From Chloroflexi bacterium UBA4733 (GTDB taxonomy: Bacteria; Chloroflexota; UBA4733), in the NCBI GenBank assembly GCA_002404055.1, contig DHIZ01000057.1:9094-73093 (forward strand): a stretch of 64,000 bases of DNA, given 5' to 3'. The notes beneath the pieces were generated by a model, which was not told the DNA's origin, did no database searches, and saw nothing but the letters and a program-made list of their open reading frames with translations. Each line of letters starts with the position of its first letter. Position 1 is the first letter of the stretch. Positions 8,413 through 16,916 of this stretch are shown piece after piece. A program made the translations under genes and the position numbers.

Positions 8413-9900
8413 ATGGAGGGATCGTTAACGACACGCCGAGCCGTCCTGGGTGTGCTTGCGGGCGGGATCGCGGTGGCGCTAAGTAGCTGTGCTGCCCCAA
8501 TGCCGTCCCTCCCATTCCGTCCGACGCCGCTTCCGACCCGAGTCACCGTTGTGGTCGGTGACGCCTACGTACACGCCACCGGTGATCCAGCGCACCGCGA
8601 GACGCAGGTCATTAACCTAGACGACTCAGTGCCCAAATGGGTGACAGCGGCCGAGGAGATGCTGCGTGGACGGGTAGCGATGACCGTTCAGACCGCCGAC
8701 CTTCTCCATGCTACCTTCTGGCAGGAAATTACTGCCGGGGGCGTGACAATGGAGCAGCGACTGTATCTCACTAGCCACGCCATGCTCTGGCGTTTGCGTG
8801 CCGGGGGCCTCGTCGCGGACGTACATGGGCAGATGGCACAAGACAAGGGCCTGGCGGGAGGGCGCCTCCATCCAGATGCGGTCGCCGCGCTACAATGGCA
8901 AGGACAGCAAGCGGGACTGCCGGTGGCACTCTGGCCGATGCTGGCGGCAACGGATGCGCGGCTGCCGGCGCCACCAGTTGATTGGACGTGGGAGGATGCC
9001 GCCAGACTTCCTGCGGGCGCCGGGTGGCCGGTGCAGCTCATGCCCAATGCTCCACCACTGGAGGCGTGGCTCTGGTCCCATCAGGCTGACCTCGCCACAG
9101 CGGATGGGTCCAAGCTGTTGATTAACGAGTCAACGGGAATAGCCGCGCTCGCCGCCTACGCGCGAGCGTTCGGGCCGACTGGGGCCTTGAGTCCATTGCC
9201 TGGTGGCACAACGCCGTTCGGCGCAATGCCTCAGGTGATTCAGGCTTGGACAGCGCAGGCAGTGGCCATGCGGGACCGACAGATACAGAACCGGCAGGTC
9301 GTCGCGTGGTTCCCCGCTGATGAGTGGCCGCCCACTACCACCGGCGCGCATCGTTGGCAGGATGCCGTTGGCTCGCTGCGTCGTCTTGCCTCACCGGGCG
9401 CGACACAGTCTGGCCTGCCCATGGTCGTATACGGGCTGGGCATCCCTAACGCTGCCCCCAAGCCCGATCTCGTGTATCAGGTGGCACGGGCATTGCAAGA
9501 TGCGGCGCCCAAGTTCCTTGCGTACTCGCCGTTCAGGCTCGACCAGGGTGCGGACGGGCTGCGACGCCAATGGGGCCAACTCGATATAGACCAGGCGGCG
9601 ATGCTGGCGCAGCTCCTCACGCTTCACCTTCGCCCGGTCTGGGGAGTTCCCCGTCCGCCGTTTGCCTTGGGTAACTGGCCGCTGGGCGATCCGTCCACGA
9701 TCACCGATGCCATGCAGTTCACCGGCACAGGACCGACTGGCATGCTTTCCAACCAGGCAGAAACCTCTGCCATGTTCGACGCGCTGACCAAGAGCGTGAG
9801 CCTGGTAACGGCGCTCCGCATTCTGGCACCGGGAGCTACTGCTGCCAATGCTGGGCATCTGCTCTCCGTCATCTTCAGGCTCATGGCGCAGCCGGCTTGA
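8413..9900 (+). CDS. Tat-lipoprotein, substrate-binding-protein-like (cassette 1)
   Basis: A 495-residue exported lipoprotein: TTRRAVLGVLAGG is a twin-arginine signal and ALSSC a lipobox, with lipidation expected at the Cys. The mature part reads like a divergent periplasmic sugar-binding protein (family 1), alternating alpha/beta segments with WTWEDAARL resembling the WTWdel motif. No ABC permease lies nearby, so uptake is not evident and a binding or scaffold role for the neighbouring cysteine-rich protein is possible. It is the last gene of cassette 1, 29 bases after the small protein gene. A paralogue in the same relative place is at 23198. Confidence 0.75.
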   Translation: MEGSLTTRRAVLGVLAGGIAVALSSCAAPMPSLPFRPTPLPTRVTVVVGDAYVHATGDPAHRETQVINLDDSVPKWVTAAEEMLRGRVAMTVQTADLLHATFWQEITAGGVTMEQRLYLTSHAMLWRLRAGGLVADVHGQMAQDKGLAGGRLHPDAVAALQWQGQQAGLPVALWPMLAATDARLPAPPVDWTWEDAARLPAGAGWPVQLMPNAPPLEAWLWSHQADLATADGSKLLINESTGIAALAAYARAFGPTGALSPLPGGTTPFGAMPQVIQAWTAQAVAMRDRQIQNRQVVAWFPADEWPPTTTGAHRWQDAVGSLRRLASPGATQSGLPMVVYGLGIPNAAPKPDLVYQVARALQDAAPKFLAYSPFRLDQGADGLRRQWGQLDIDQAAMLAQLLTLHLRPVWGVPRPPFALGNWPLGDPSTITDAMQFTGTGPTGMLSNQAETSAMFDALTKSVSLVTALRILAPGATAANAGHLLSVIFRLMAQPA

Positions 9901-10037
9901 GGTAGGTACTGGGAAGTGGAACGTTTTGCATCCCCCGCCTGAGGCACGCCATAGCAGCAGGGATAGGAGGTCACCGCCAGGCTACATACGTCGATTCGAC
10001 CAGGTAGGCTACCACGCTTGCTAGCCGGATGTTGACA

Positions 10038-10150
10038 GTGCGTCCCTACGGTGCGCAACTGCAGCGCTTGCAAGGGGATGCGCCAGAGCAACTGGTGCTC
10101 TTTTTCCACGACAGCCACGGCTATTGGGTCGCCCTGGGACCACCAGCCGT
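10038..10150 (+). pseudogene. C-terminal remnant of winged-helix regulator
   Basis: Reading from about 10038, QLQRLQGDAPEQLVLFF then HDSHGYWVALG aligns with QLRRKLGDDPKKPVILR and DRDGYWVILG, the end of the regulator at 14201-14935. Only the last ~35 codons survive, ending just upstream of operator module B. This is the same relative position as the intact copy to module C. It is evidence that regulator and cassette were duplicated together. Bases 9901-10037 show nothing else I can support. Confidence 0.6.
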
Positions 10151-10168
10151 TGGAATGCAAGGAATCTT

Positions 10169-10222
10169 TTGCGATTGTAGACCGATCGCAAACACAAATT
10201 TGCACCAACTTGTCGTAGTGTG
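10169..10222 (+). promoter_or_regulatory. Cassette operator/promoter module B
   Basis: TTGCGA (10169-10174), N11, TCGCAA (10186-10191), N8, TTGC (10200-10203), N10, CGTA (10214-10217). Spacings equal those of modules A, C and D. Modules A and B share almost all bases from about 15 upstream of the first hexamer. The module lies 40 bases before the thioredoxin-like gene, which is first here because this cassette has no mauE-like gene. Confidence 0.6.
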
Positions 10223-10256
10223 GTTGCAGTCTTGGCTCCGTAGCAGAAGGCCCCAG

Positions 10257-10814
10257 ATGACTGGAATTTGGCTCACCGCATTCGTGGCCCTCTGGCTAGT
10301 CGTGCTGCTTCTCGTAGCCATCGTGATCGGGGTGCTTCGCCACATCGGTATTCTCTATGGTCAGATGGTCCGTTCTTCGGGACCTCCAACAGAGTTGCGT
10401 ATCGGGCAGTTGCTGCCAGACCTGAATTTACTGACGTCCAATGAGACAACAATGACCATCGGCCAATTCGCAGGAAGAATCTCAGATGTCGTTTTGATTA
10501 GTCCCGGATGCACCGAGTGCGAAAGGCTACTGGATCTCTTGGTAGAGGGCGATGTAGCCGGAGATCCAGCGGATAGACGAGTGATCATCAGCATAGGAGA
10601 TATGCTGGCGACACGCGAGATCCTGCAGAGTCATCAGGTTAGTCTGGATGATACAGTCTTGATCGATACAGGGGACAAGATTAGAAGGTTGTGGGGAGCC
10701 CACACAACGCCCGTGACAATTGTGGTTGACGAGCATTTAATGGTGGTGAGACAGGTCGTAGGTGTGGTCGATTCTCGGCACCTTCTACCTTTACCACAGC
10801 AGATTTGTGTTTAA
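10257..10814 (+). CDS. Membrane-anchored thioredoxin-like protein, cassette 2
   Basis: A 185-residue MauD/TlpA-like protein. The N-terminal helix (MTGIWLTAFVALWLVVLLLV) is followed by GVLRHIGILY, shared with the paralogue at 15255 and recognisable in that at 21935. The redox motif is ISPGCTECERLLD. The late HTTPVTIVVDE carries the cis-Pro. I use ATG 10257, since the open frame reaching back to 10029 runs through the regulator remnant and operator. It is probably the disulfide partner of the cysteine-rich protein at 11475. Confidence 0.82.
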   Translation: MTGIWLTAFVALWLVVLLLVAIVIGVLRHIGILYGQMVRSSGPPTELRIGQLLPDLNLLTSNETTMTIGQFAGRISDVVLISPGCTECERLLDLLVEGDVAGDPADRRVIISIGDMLATREILQSHQVSLDDTVLIDTGDKIRRLWGAHTTPVTIVVDEHLMVVRQVVGVVDSRHLLPLPQQICV

Positions 10815-10893
10815 GAATCTTGTAGAAACTGGGATTTAGGCGAAGCTACGCTCTATATCTGTAACTGGGCGATAGAGAGAGGATCGTGGAGCC

Positions 10894-11310
10894 ATGCCAG
10901 GAGCACCGTCGGTCAATGTGCGGCCGTTGTCGCCAAAGCGGGACATTCCCGGTATCCTCTGGTCTTATACGCCGACATTGGGCGACGTTGGTGACGAGGC
11001 GTACTTGGGGCGCATCGTAGTGGAGGTTACCGATGACGCAGAAAGGGTCGTGTTTATCGGTGTGAATGAGTCGATCGCTCGGCGGGCTGCAGCAGCCCTA
11101 CAAGGAGGACATTCGTTTCCGCGGTCGGCCACCATTTGGCCGACAGTACCGATTACCGGAGCGGTACCCTCCGGGCAAATATATCGAGGGAGGGTGATTC
11201 TGGAATTCTGGAGTTCTACTATGAACATCGCGGTCTCAGAACTCGGCGGAAGAGCCGCCGAGTTGGTACTGCGCGCAGGCAAGGTGCTGGAGTCCTTCCC
11301 GGCTGCGTAG
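10894..11310 (+). CDS. Family X protein, copy 1 (unknown)
   Basis: A 138-residue protein not recognised from any family. It has two paralogues in the window (15913 and 17971). Shared features are a W-x-x-x-x-T-L-G segment, then YLGRIVVEV near residue 45, a VFIGV strand, a helix with RRAAAAL, an IWP stretch, and a second YRGRVILEFW strand near residue 100. The two G-R-[IV] strands look like an internal duplication. It has no signal peptide and no cysteine cluster, so it should be cytoplasmic. It lies between the thioredoxin-like and cysteine-rich genes, so it may handle the precursor before export (speculative). Confidence 0.7.
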   Translation: MPGAPSVNVRPLSPKRDIPGILWSYTPTLGDVGDEAYLGRIVVEVTDDAERVVFIGVNESIARRAAAALQGGHSFPRSATIWPTVPITGAVPSGQIYRGRVILEFWSSTMNIAVSELGGRAAELVLRAGKVLESFPAA

Positions 11311-11474
11311 TACTGGATGGGTAGACACCGACGTGAGTCGTTGCGTGGCCGGTGCATGCGCAACCGATGCGGTGGTACCTGTGTGCCGTATCTGTTTGGC
11401 GAATGCGGCAGTAAGAAAGCGTGGCAAGAGTGAGCGGCCTGGCATTGGGCGGTGGCAGGATCGGAGGAACTTCG

Positions 11475-11834
11475 ATGAACGAGAAGCTGACTGTGCTGGA
11501 TCGACTGACGAGGTCTGCGGCATTACGGCTGTCACGTCGTCGTCTTGGTGGGAAAGTGCTGACAGCTGGTCTCCTTGCAGCGCTCGTACAGTTATTCGGG
11601 TTGGGTGTGCTGCCTGCCTATGCCATCACCTGCTGCGGTGATCCCTATTGCAAAGACTGCAGTGTGACATGCAGTGGCTGTGCGTGCGGCGGCACGTATA
11701 GCGGCGTGGTTTGTAGTCCAAACGGGCTGTACTGTGCGGATGACACTTGTCCCGATTGCTACGGTTATCTCTATAAGTGCTGTGCTTACGCGTGTAATAG
11801 CGGCTGCACAGGCGGATATTTGTCGGTATGCTGA
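11475..11834 (+). CDS. Tat-exported cysteine-rich small protein 2 (16 Cys)
   Basis: A 119-residue protein. The N terminus LDRLTRSAALRLSRRRLGG is followed by a long hydrophobic segment and an AYA cleavage site near residue 50. The ~69-residue mature part has 16 cysteines and no Trp. Its CSPNGLYC motif recurs as CSPNGVYC in the protein at 17416. GGAGGAAC lies ahead of ATG 11475, which is preferred over the longer frame from 11421. It is third in cassette 2. Probably folded outside the membrane with eight disulfides; function unknown. Confidence 0.8.
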   Translation: MNEKLTVLDRLTRSAALRLSRRRLGGKVLTAGLLAALVQLFGLGVLPAYAITCCGDPYCKDCSVTCSGCACGGTYSGVVCSPNGLYCADDTCPDCYGYLYKCCAYACNSGCTGGYLSVC

Positions 11835-12648
11835 AGATGGTCCGTGGAAGGAACGGGATGTCGCGCCGATGGTGATCGGCAGCGCCGCCATGAGTGGCAT
11901 GAGCAACTGCTCCATCTGATCTTGGGCTGTTGTCACACTGGTGCTGTATGCTCCACATGCCCCCGTACAGGAGCCTTTGGAGATATCGTGGTGAGAAGAA
12001 GCATGAAGATTTCCGGTAGGTTTTCTAGAACGTCTCAACCGGGTAGTTGCCGAAGTGCCTATGTCGTTATGGCGTCTATATAATGGCAATATTCTTCCTA
12101 ATCAGCCATCTAATTAGTGGGATATTATTTCTGGAAGCTGCAGACGAAGCCACAGTCGCGGCTTCGTTGACTACTGCGACAATGTCAGCCACGACAACGT
12201 CCGCCCAGGTTGCAAATGTCTATCATTGTTATGTATCATCCTATGCGTATTCACCAGGGGAAGCGGAAAATTTTCCTCCTCAATGGAGAGGGCAGCCGCC
12301 TGTGAGTATCGATCATGAGCACACTGTTGTATCTTCCTACTACGTTTTGCCTCTGCCATCGACCAGCGAGTGTGTCTGGAGAGATTCGCGGGGCGCACAT
12401 GTCCAGTTGAGACAGCTTCGGGAGGCTCCTGGAGACTAATACTCGTTGCTGCTGCGAAATGAACGTGGCCTGCGACGATATACTTGAGATTGCTGGCTAT
12501 GAGTCCCCAGCCGACATGAGGAAAAAACGCCAGGGCTGCAATCGTTGCATTCGCGGAAGGAGCGTCGGCAAGGTTAGAGCATGCCACGTGAACGTGTTCA
12601 CGCGCGGTTTGCGCAGCCTGCCGGCGCCGGATCCGACATGGAGGCGTG
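11835..12648. other. No gene recognised; A+T-richer gap
   Basis: About 810 bases of visibly lower G+C than the flanks. A plus-strand frame from 12082 (118 residues, hydrophobic start) and a minus-strand frame at 12171-12587 both lack a ribosome site and a family match, so I do not call them. The strip may hold decayed remains between cassette 2 and the methyltransferase. Confidence 0.5.
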
Positions 12649-14145
12649 TTACGCCGGCGGTACTGTACCTTTCACGAACTCGGTCGGGCTCAGGATGGTG
12701 CGATCTTCCGGCGTTGTCTTCGCGCACATCTCTCGTCCACGGCGCTTGAGTTCCTCGACGACATCTTGACGCGCCTTCCAAGGCAGCAGCTCCAATTGGC
12801 GCTGGAAGAGGCTGACGCCGTGGACGAGAAACGCCACGGAGATTTCGGGGTCCAGCAGCCGCCAGGGAACGTCGCGGAGGATCGTCTGCACGTCCTGCAG
12901 CCCCGCCTCCCGGAAGCACTGCGCCGTCTCGCCGGGCACTGGGAGACGTCCGGGGAGGAGCGGCGGCGAGCCGCCCTTGCTATGCTGCCGGGCGAGGTCC
13001 AAGATCGGAGCGAACCACTCCCGGCACCAGGGCTGATCGAGGGAGAATTGGCATGCTGACCACACCGCAACAGCACCACCGGACTTCGTCACACGCCGCA
13101 TCTCCGTCAGCGCTCGCGGCGCCTCCGTGAGGTGGAGGAAGGACGTGCCCACGGTAGCAGCGAAGGCGCCGTCGCGGAACATGGGCAAGTGCTCGGCCGC
13201 TGCCCGGGTGAAGGTGACGTTACGGGCGTGCCGCTGCTTGGCCTTCGCCTTTGCCCGCTCCAGCATGCCGGGGGCGGGGTCTGTGGCGACGATCGAGCCG
13301 GTCGGTCCGATGGCCTCCCACAGCCCGCCCTCGAAGGTCTGGGTGGCCATGCCGCAGCCTACCTCCAGCACCTTGCCGCCGATGGGCAGCGACGCGAAGG
13401 CGGTAAATGCCTTGCGGCCTTCCAGGGCATCCGGCACCATTTGGGCGACCCGGGTGTCCCAATCCGCGAAGAGGTTGAACTGAGACAGGTAGATCAGCTG
13501 GAGCCGCCGCTCCAGGTAGCCGGAGGACTCCAGGACCTGACGCACCTCGTGGTAGTGCGCCTCGCCGAACGTGGTCTGCACCACTACCCGCCGCCCATCT
13601 CGCACCTCCATGGCGAGGAGGCCGGCGGCGATGCCGCCCAACAGTTCATCGTTGAGGGCATAGCCGACCCAGGGGCGGTGCAGTTTGCCGCGTACGAAGT
13701 CCTCTTCGGCGATAGCCCCGTAGTGGCGGACGGCGGTGTGGTTCTCGGCGAAGGTGACGACGCCGTAGACCCGCACCAGGGCCCCGAAGCCGCGCGCGGC
13801 GACGAAGCGGCGCACGCGGGCGATCGCCATGGCTGCGAGGTCGGGACTGACGCGGATGCGCCCGAGTGTCTCGTGCGCGGCGGCTGCGGCCGTGGAGACG
13901 AGCGTCTCGTGGGCAGCCGTCCGCCCCATACGGATGGGGGCGGGGTAGCCGTCGAGAACCTGAGTGCGCAGGGGCTCCTTCCAGTGATCGACAGCGAGTT
14001 GGGCCGCCTCCTGAGCGAGCTGGTCCTGGCTGTCGAAGGCGATATATTCCTGTTCCAGCCCGGCGAGCCAGGGATCCACAATCAGGCCGTCCGCCAGGAA
14101 GGCGCGCAGGTCGTCCTCCAGGCCGACCAAGAGCGGCGGCGGCAT
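12649..14145 (-). CDS. SAM-dependent methyltransferase (class I) with N-terminal extension
   Basis: A 498-residue protein. The C-terminal half has a Rossmann methyltransferase: motif I VLEVGCGMATQTFEGG near residue 260, then GSIVATDPAPGMLERA, AAAEHLPMFRDGAFAATVG and MRRVTKSGGAVAVWSA. The ~240-residue N-terminal part is helical and unrecognised. ATG 14145 is chosen over a frame reaching 14451 because AGGAAGGAG lies just ahead. It runs against the cassettes, divergent from the winged-helix regulator. Substrate unknown; whether it acts on the island's products cannot be told. Confidence 0.8.
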   Translation of the reverse strand: MPPPLLVGLEDDLRAFLADGLIVDPWLAGLEQEYIAFDSQDQLAQEAAQLAVDHWKEPLRTQVLDGYPAPIRMGRTAAHETLVSTAAAAAHETLGRIRVSPDLAAMAIARVRRFVAARGFGALVRVYGVVTFAENHTAVRHYGAIAEEDFVRGKLHRPWVGYALNDELLGGIAAGLLAMEVRDGRRVVVQTTFGEAHYHEVRQVLESSGYLERRLQLIYLSQFNLFADWDTRVAQMVPDALEGRKAFTAFASLPIGGKVLEVGCGMATQTFEGGLWEAIGPTGSIVATDPAPGMLERAKAKAKQRHARNVTFTRAAAEHLPMFRDGAFAATVGTSFLHLTEAPRALTEMRRVTKSGGAVAVWSACQFSLDQPWCREWFAPILDLARQHSKGGSPPLLPGRLPVPGETAQCFREAGLQDVQTILRDVPWRLLDPEISVAFLVHGVSLFQRQLELLPWKARQDVVEELKRRGREMCAKTTPEDRTILSPTEFVKGTVPPA

Positions 14146-14200
14146 CAGGCACTCCTTCCTCCTGGGGAAGACGTGGGCGGACGCTCCCCGATTATTGCGA

Positions 14201-14935
14201 GTGTATGCTATCCTCGTTGGCAAACCTCGGGGCCGGCGGCGCCACTCCCTCACGCAAAGCCGGTTCTTGCTCACCACGAGTCGGCACTTCCGGTCGCTCC
14301 TAGATGAGATCCTCCTGCAGTACGACCTCACGGCGACGTCGGCCACGTTGCGGGCGGCGCTGGAAGACCGGGAGCAGCCGGTCGTGCTCCTGCACGTCGA
14401 GCGCTGGGATACGGAGGCGGCGGGCCTCGTTGGGCGTCTGCTGGAGAGCACACCGCACGTCTACGTCATCTGTCCGCAGGCGGCCGATCTGCGCGTCGTC
14501 ATCACCGTCTTGAAGACCGCCGCCGCCGATGCAACCGCTGACACCCCGCTGGCATAGCATGCCCTCGCGCTCAAGATTCGGCGGGTCGTGCGGGAACCGG
14601 AGCCCTGGCAGTGGCAGCTTGGTAGCCGCCGCTTCGTCCCGGCGGAAGGCCGTCTGTACGATCAGGGAAAGCGTATTGCGTTGACGGCAGCGGAGGTGCG
14701 GCTGCTCCGGCGGCTCTGCCTGGTCAGCGGAACGGAACCGCCCGGACGGTTGACGGTGGAGCAACTGGCATGGGAATTGGGCGGTAAGGCGACCAGCCGC
14801 GTGTCTTCGGCCCGCAACTACATCACGCAATTGCGGCGCAAGCTGGGCGATGATCCCAAAAAGCCGGTGATTCTCCGGCGCGACCGGGACGGGTATTGGG
14901 TCATCCTCGGCCTCCTCCCGGAACCATTGCATTGA
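14201..14935 (+). pseudogene. Winged-helix (OmpR-like) regulator interrupted by one TAG
   Basis: The frame runs from about 14195 to 14935 with one stop, TAG at 14555-14557. Before it lies a receiver-like domain (LLDEILLQYDL, PVVLLHVERWD, HVYVICPQA) without a clear phospho-acceptor pocket. After it lies an OmpR-type winged helix (RIALTAAEVRLLRRLC, RNYITQLRRKLGDD, RRDRDGYWVILG). The homologous join shows the codon should be sense. A GTG at 14588 could restart the DNA-binding half alone. Operator module C begins 32 bases after its end, so it is the best candidate to control the cassettes (inference). Confidence 0.7.
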
Positions 14936-14966
14936 CAGCACCGGGCCACCCCAACGCAACCCCCAA

Positions 14967-15020
14967 TTGCAAATTTGTCGTTATTGCAAGGCCAAAGTTG
15001 CAGCATCCTGTCGTAGACTT
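14967..15020 (+). promoter_or_regulatory. Cassette operator/promoter module C
   Basis: TTGCAA (14967-14972), N11, TTGCAA (14984-14989), N8, TTGC (14998-15001), N10, CGTA (15012-15015). Spacings match modules A, B and D, although the spacer bases differ. It is placed 63 bases before the truncated mauE-like gene. Confidence 0.6.
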
Positions 15021-15077
15021 CTGGGAACCTATCCCCTGGTACGGGCCTGATCGCAGATCCTGCGGGGAGGACCGGGT

Positions 15078-15224
15078 ATGACGTCGAGTGGTCTCACCGA
15101 GGTGCAGCTGGCGCTGGGGCTGATCTTTCTCATCTCCGCCGGGGCCAAACTGCGCAACACGGCCGCTTTTGTGCGCGGACTGGCGGATTATGATGTCAAA
15201 CTCTTCTCGATGATGGCCACATAG
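15078..15224 (+). pseudogene. Truncated MauE-like gene (cassette 3)
   Basis: Forty-eight codons start with a clear ATG and read VQLALGLIFLISAGAKLR then FVRGLADYDV, the first ~40 residues of the MauE-like protein at 6855. The frame then ends in unrelated KLFSMMAT and TAG. About 140 residues, including the C-x-C loop, are gone, and the thioredoxin-like gene follows 30 bases later. An internal deletion is the simplest explanation. Confidence 0.8.
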
Positions 15225-15254
15225 TGCGGTAGTACTATATGTTGAGGAGCATCT

Positions 15255-15824
15255 ATGAGCGGTCTTTGGCTAGTCTCGTACGTTGTCATGTGGATCACTA
15301 TTCTGCTCGTCGTTGCCTTGCTAATTGGAATCCTAAGGCATATTGGAATATTGTACGAACAGAGCGGCCGGCACCGAGCGTCGACTGATCTTCGTGCAGG
15401 TCAGGTTCTTCCTGACCTCACCTTGAGTACCTTCGACGGAAGTCGTCTCCGCATATCTCATTTTGCGGGACATGCGACACATTTCGTGGTTGTGGCTCCT
15501 AACTGTTCAGCTTGCGGCGAGTTGCTGAGTCGCTTGCAAAAAGCAGCCAGCGACGACAGCGGTGCCATGGAACGACACGTCATCGTGAGCATGGGAAATC
15601 GGGCGGCCACGGCGGAATTACTTCAAGTGGCCGGAATGGTGCCTAATAGCTCGGTTCTAATTGATGAAGATGAGAAGATCAAAGGGGCTTGGGGAGTTCG
15701 GGCTACTCCGGTCACACTGGAAGTTGACGAACAACTGAAAGTACTTAGGCAGATCATAGGTGCCGCCGACCTACGTCAACTTCCTCCACTAGTGCAACTC
15801 AGCGGAGCGCCGCAAGCAAACTAG
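15255..15824 (+). CDS. Membrane-anchored thioredoxin-like protein, cassette 3
   Basis: A 189-residue MauD/TlpA-like protein closely related to that at 10257. An N-terminal helix (about 5-28) is followed by GILRHIGILYEQ, the redox motif is VAPNCSACGELLSR, and ATPVTLEVDEQ holds the cis-Pro. TTGAGGAGC precedes the ATG. It is now the first complete gene of cassette 3, after the mauE fragment. The last ~7 codons lie in a 29-base block that recurs at 16474, a duplication scar. Confidence 0.82.
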   Translation: MSGLWLVSYVVMWITILLVVALLIGILRHIGILYEQSGRHRASTDLRAGQVLPDLTLSTFDGSRLRISHFAGHATHFVVVAPNCSACGELLSRLQKAASDDSGAMERHVIVSMGNRAATAELLQVAGMVPNSSVLIDEDEKIKGAWGVRATPVTLEVDEQLKVLRQIIGAADLRQLPPLVQLSGAPQAN

Positions 15825-15912
15825 CATCCGCTCCCGTAGAGCGAGAGGTGACTCAACAGCCAGATGGGCAGGTATTGCAGATCCTGTGTAGGCGGAAAGT
15901 TGAGGTGAGGCG

Positions 15913-16359
15913 ATGGCTACCGGTTCAAGTGGCCTAATCCCGGCGGTAGTCCCTATGCCAGGTTCCGGCCGGTCATCACCGGTTGCAGCTGTTCCAGGAG
16001 TCTGGGCGCACTTCACGACCCTTGGGACTGTAGCCGGTGAGCAGTATCTGGGACGCATCGTGGTCGAACTGTTCGATGGGCGTGATCCCCCCGCGGTGGC
16101 CTTCATTGGCGCAGATCGACAACTCGTTGAACGCGCAGTCGCCGCCTTGGGTGGGGGGGATGTGCCAGGGCCGGAACCTGCTATGTGGCCAGCCGGATCA
16201 ATCATCGTCCCCAGCGAGCCAGCCGCAGCGTATCGCGGGCGGATCATGATGGAGTTTTGGCAAAGAACGGTGAAAGTTACCGCGTCGGGATCTGCTGGCA
16301 ATACGGCGGATCTTGTCCAGCGAGCACTTCAGGCTTTGCAACGGGTTGGAGCGAGGTAG
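15913..16359 (+). CDS. Family X protein, copy 2 (unknown)
   Basis: A 148-residue paralogue of the protein at 10894. It keeps TTLGTVAGEQYLGRIVVELFD, here split as TTLGTVAGEQ and YLGRIVVELFD, then VAFIGADRQLVERAVAAL, a MWP stretch, and YRGRIMMEFWQR. It has no signal peptide, membrane segment or Cys. It sits between a thioredoxin-like gene and a cysteine-rich gene, the same order as copy 1. The conserved position argues for a role in making the cysteine-rich proteins, but none is known. Confidence 0.7.
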   Translation: MATGSSGLIPAVVPMPGSGRSSPVAAVPGVWAHFTTLGTVAGEQYLGRIVVELFDGRDPPAVAFIGADRQLVERAVAALGGGDVPGPEPAMWPAGSIIVPSEPAAAYRGRIMMEFWQRTVKVTASGSAGNTADLVQRALQALQRVGAR

Positions 16360-16473
16360 CTGCTCTTTGTCGCCTTCCGACTTCGTACGAGACTAGTTCA
16401 ACTGGAGCGTCCTTCTGTAAAGACAAGTGGTGGGTGGCGTCGCTTAGCTCCTGATGTTCAATTGCCAAAACGC

Positions 16474-16502
16474 AGCGGAGTACCGCAAGCAAACAAGCAT
16501 CC
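16474..16502 (+). repeat. 29-base duplication scar
   Basis: Bases 16474-16502 repeat 15801-15829 with three mismatches in 29. The first copy spans the end of the thioredoxin-like gene, the second is noncoding just ahead of the cysteine-rich gene at 16527. It marks an unequal duplication of roughly 670 bases within cassette 3. Confidence 0.75.
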
Positions 16503-16526
16503 TCATTTAGTCGGGGGAGAGGCCGG

Positions 16527-16916
16527 ATGGATATGACCAGGCACGACGTGACAGACAGACTCGGCGATCAACGCGCGGAACTGGGAGCATTCGATCGACT
16601 GACCAAAGCAACAGCGCTAGCATTGTCTCGGCGGCGAGTGCTAGTCGCTGGAGTGGTTACCTGGGCGGTACAACTGCTCGGCGTCGAGATCGCCAGCGCA
16701 AACGCATGCGAGTACGGGTGCAACACTTGCTGCTTCGCTGCATGCGGGAATTGCGGCGTTTGTCCACCGGGAGGTGCCATGTGTTGCAGCTCAGGCGGCG
16801 TTTGCCAATCGGTTCCTTGCTGCAGGTGCGGAAGTTGTGGCGCATGTGGCTACTTTAGTCTTTGCTTCAAGGTCTGTGATGATGGCTGTAGTGAGACTTG
16901 GTGCCCCGCATGCTAG
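16527..16916 (+). CDS. Tat-exported cysteine-rich small protein 3 (20 Cys)
   Basis: A 129-residue protein. The N terminus FDRLTKATALALSRRR leads a hydrophobic segment and an AxA site (ASANA, about residue 58). The ~70-residue mature part has 20 cysteines, among the highest densities in the set, and a single Trp in ETWCPAC. It shares FKVCDDG with FNVCNDG of the protein at 17416. GGGGGAGAGG lies ahead of ATG 16527. One Trp cannot make a TTQ cofactor. It is likely a heavily disulfide-linked or metal-binding exported protein. Confidence 0.8.
   Translation: MDMTRHDVTDRLGDQRAELGAFDRLTKATALALSRRRVLVAGVVTWAVQLLGVEIASANACEYGCNTCCFAACGNCGVCPPGGAMCCSSGGVCQSVPCCRCGSCGACGYFSLCFKVCDDGCSETWCPAC

Noticed and set aside
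12171..12587. Minus-strand frame of 138 codons beside cassette 2
   Set aside because: No ribosome site, no family match, and it falls in an A+T-richer gap with frames on both strands.
13132..14307. Plus-strand open frame of 391 codons
   Set aside because: It lies opposite the methyltransferase, which has clear motifs; the plus frame has none.
15870..15895. TTGC-N8-TGTA resemblance to the cassette promoter ahead of family X copy 2
   Set aside because: The spacer is two bases short and no upstream hexamers are present, so it does not fit the module.
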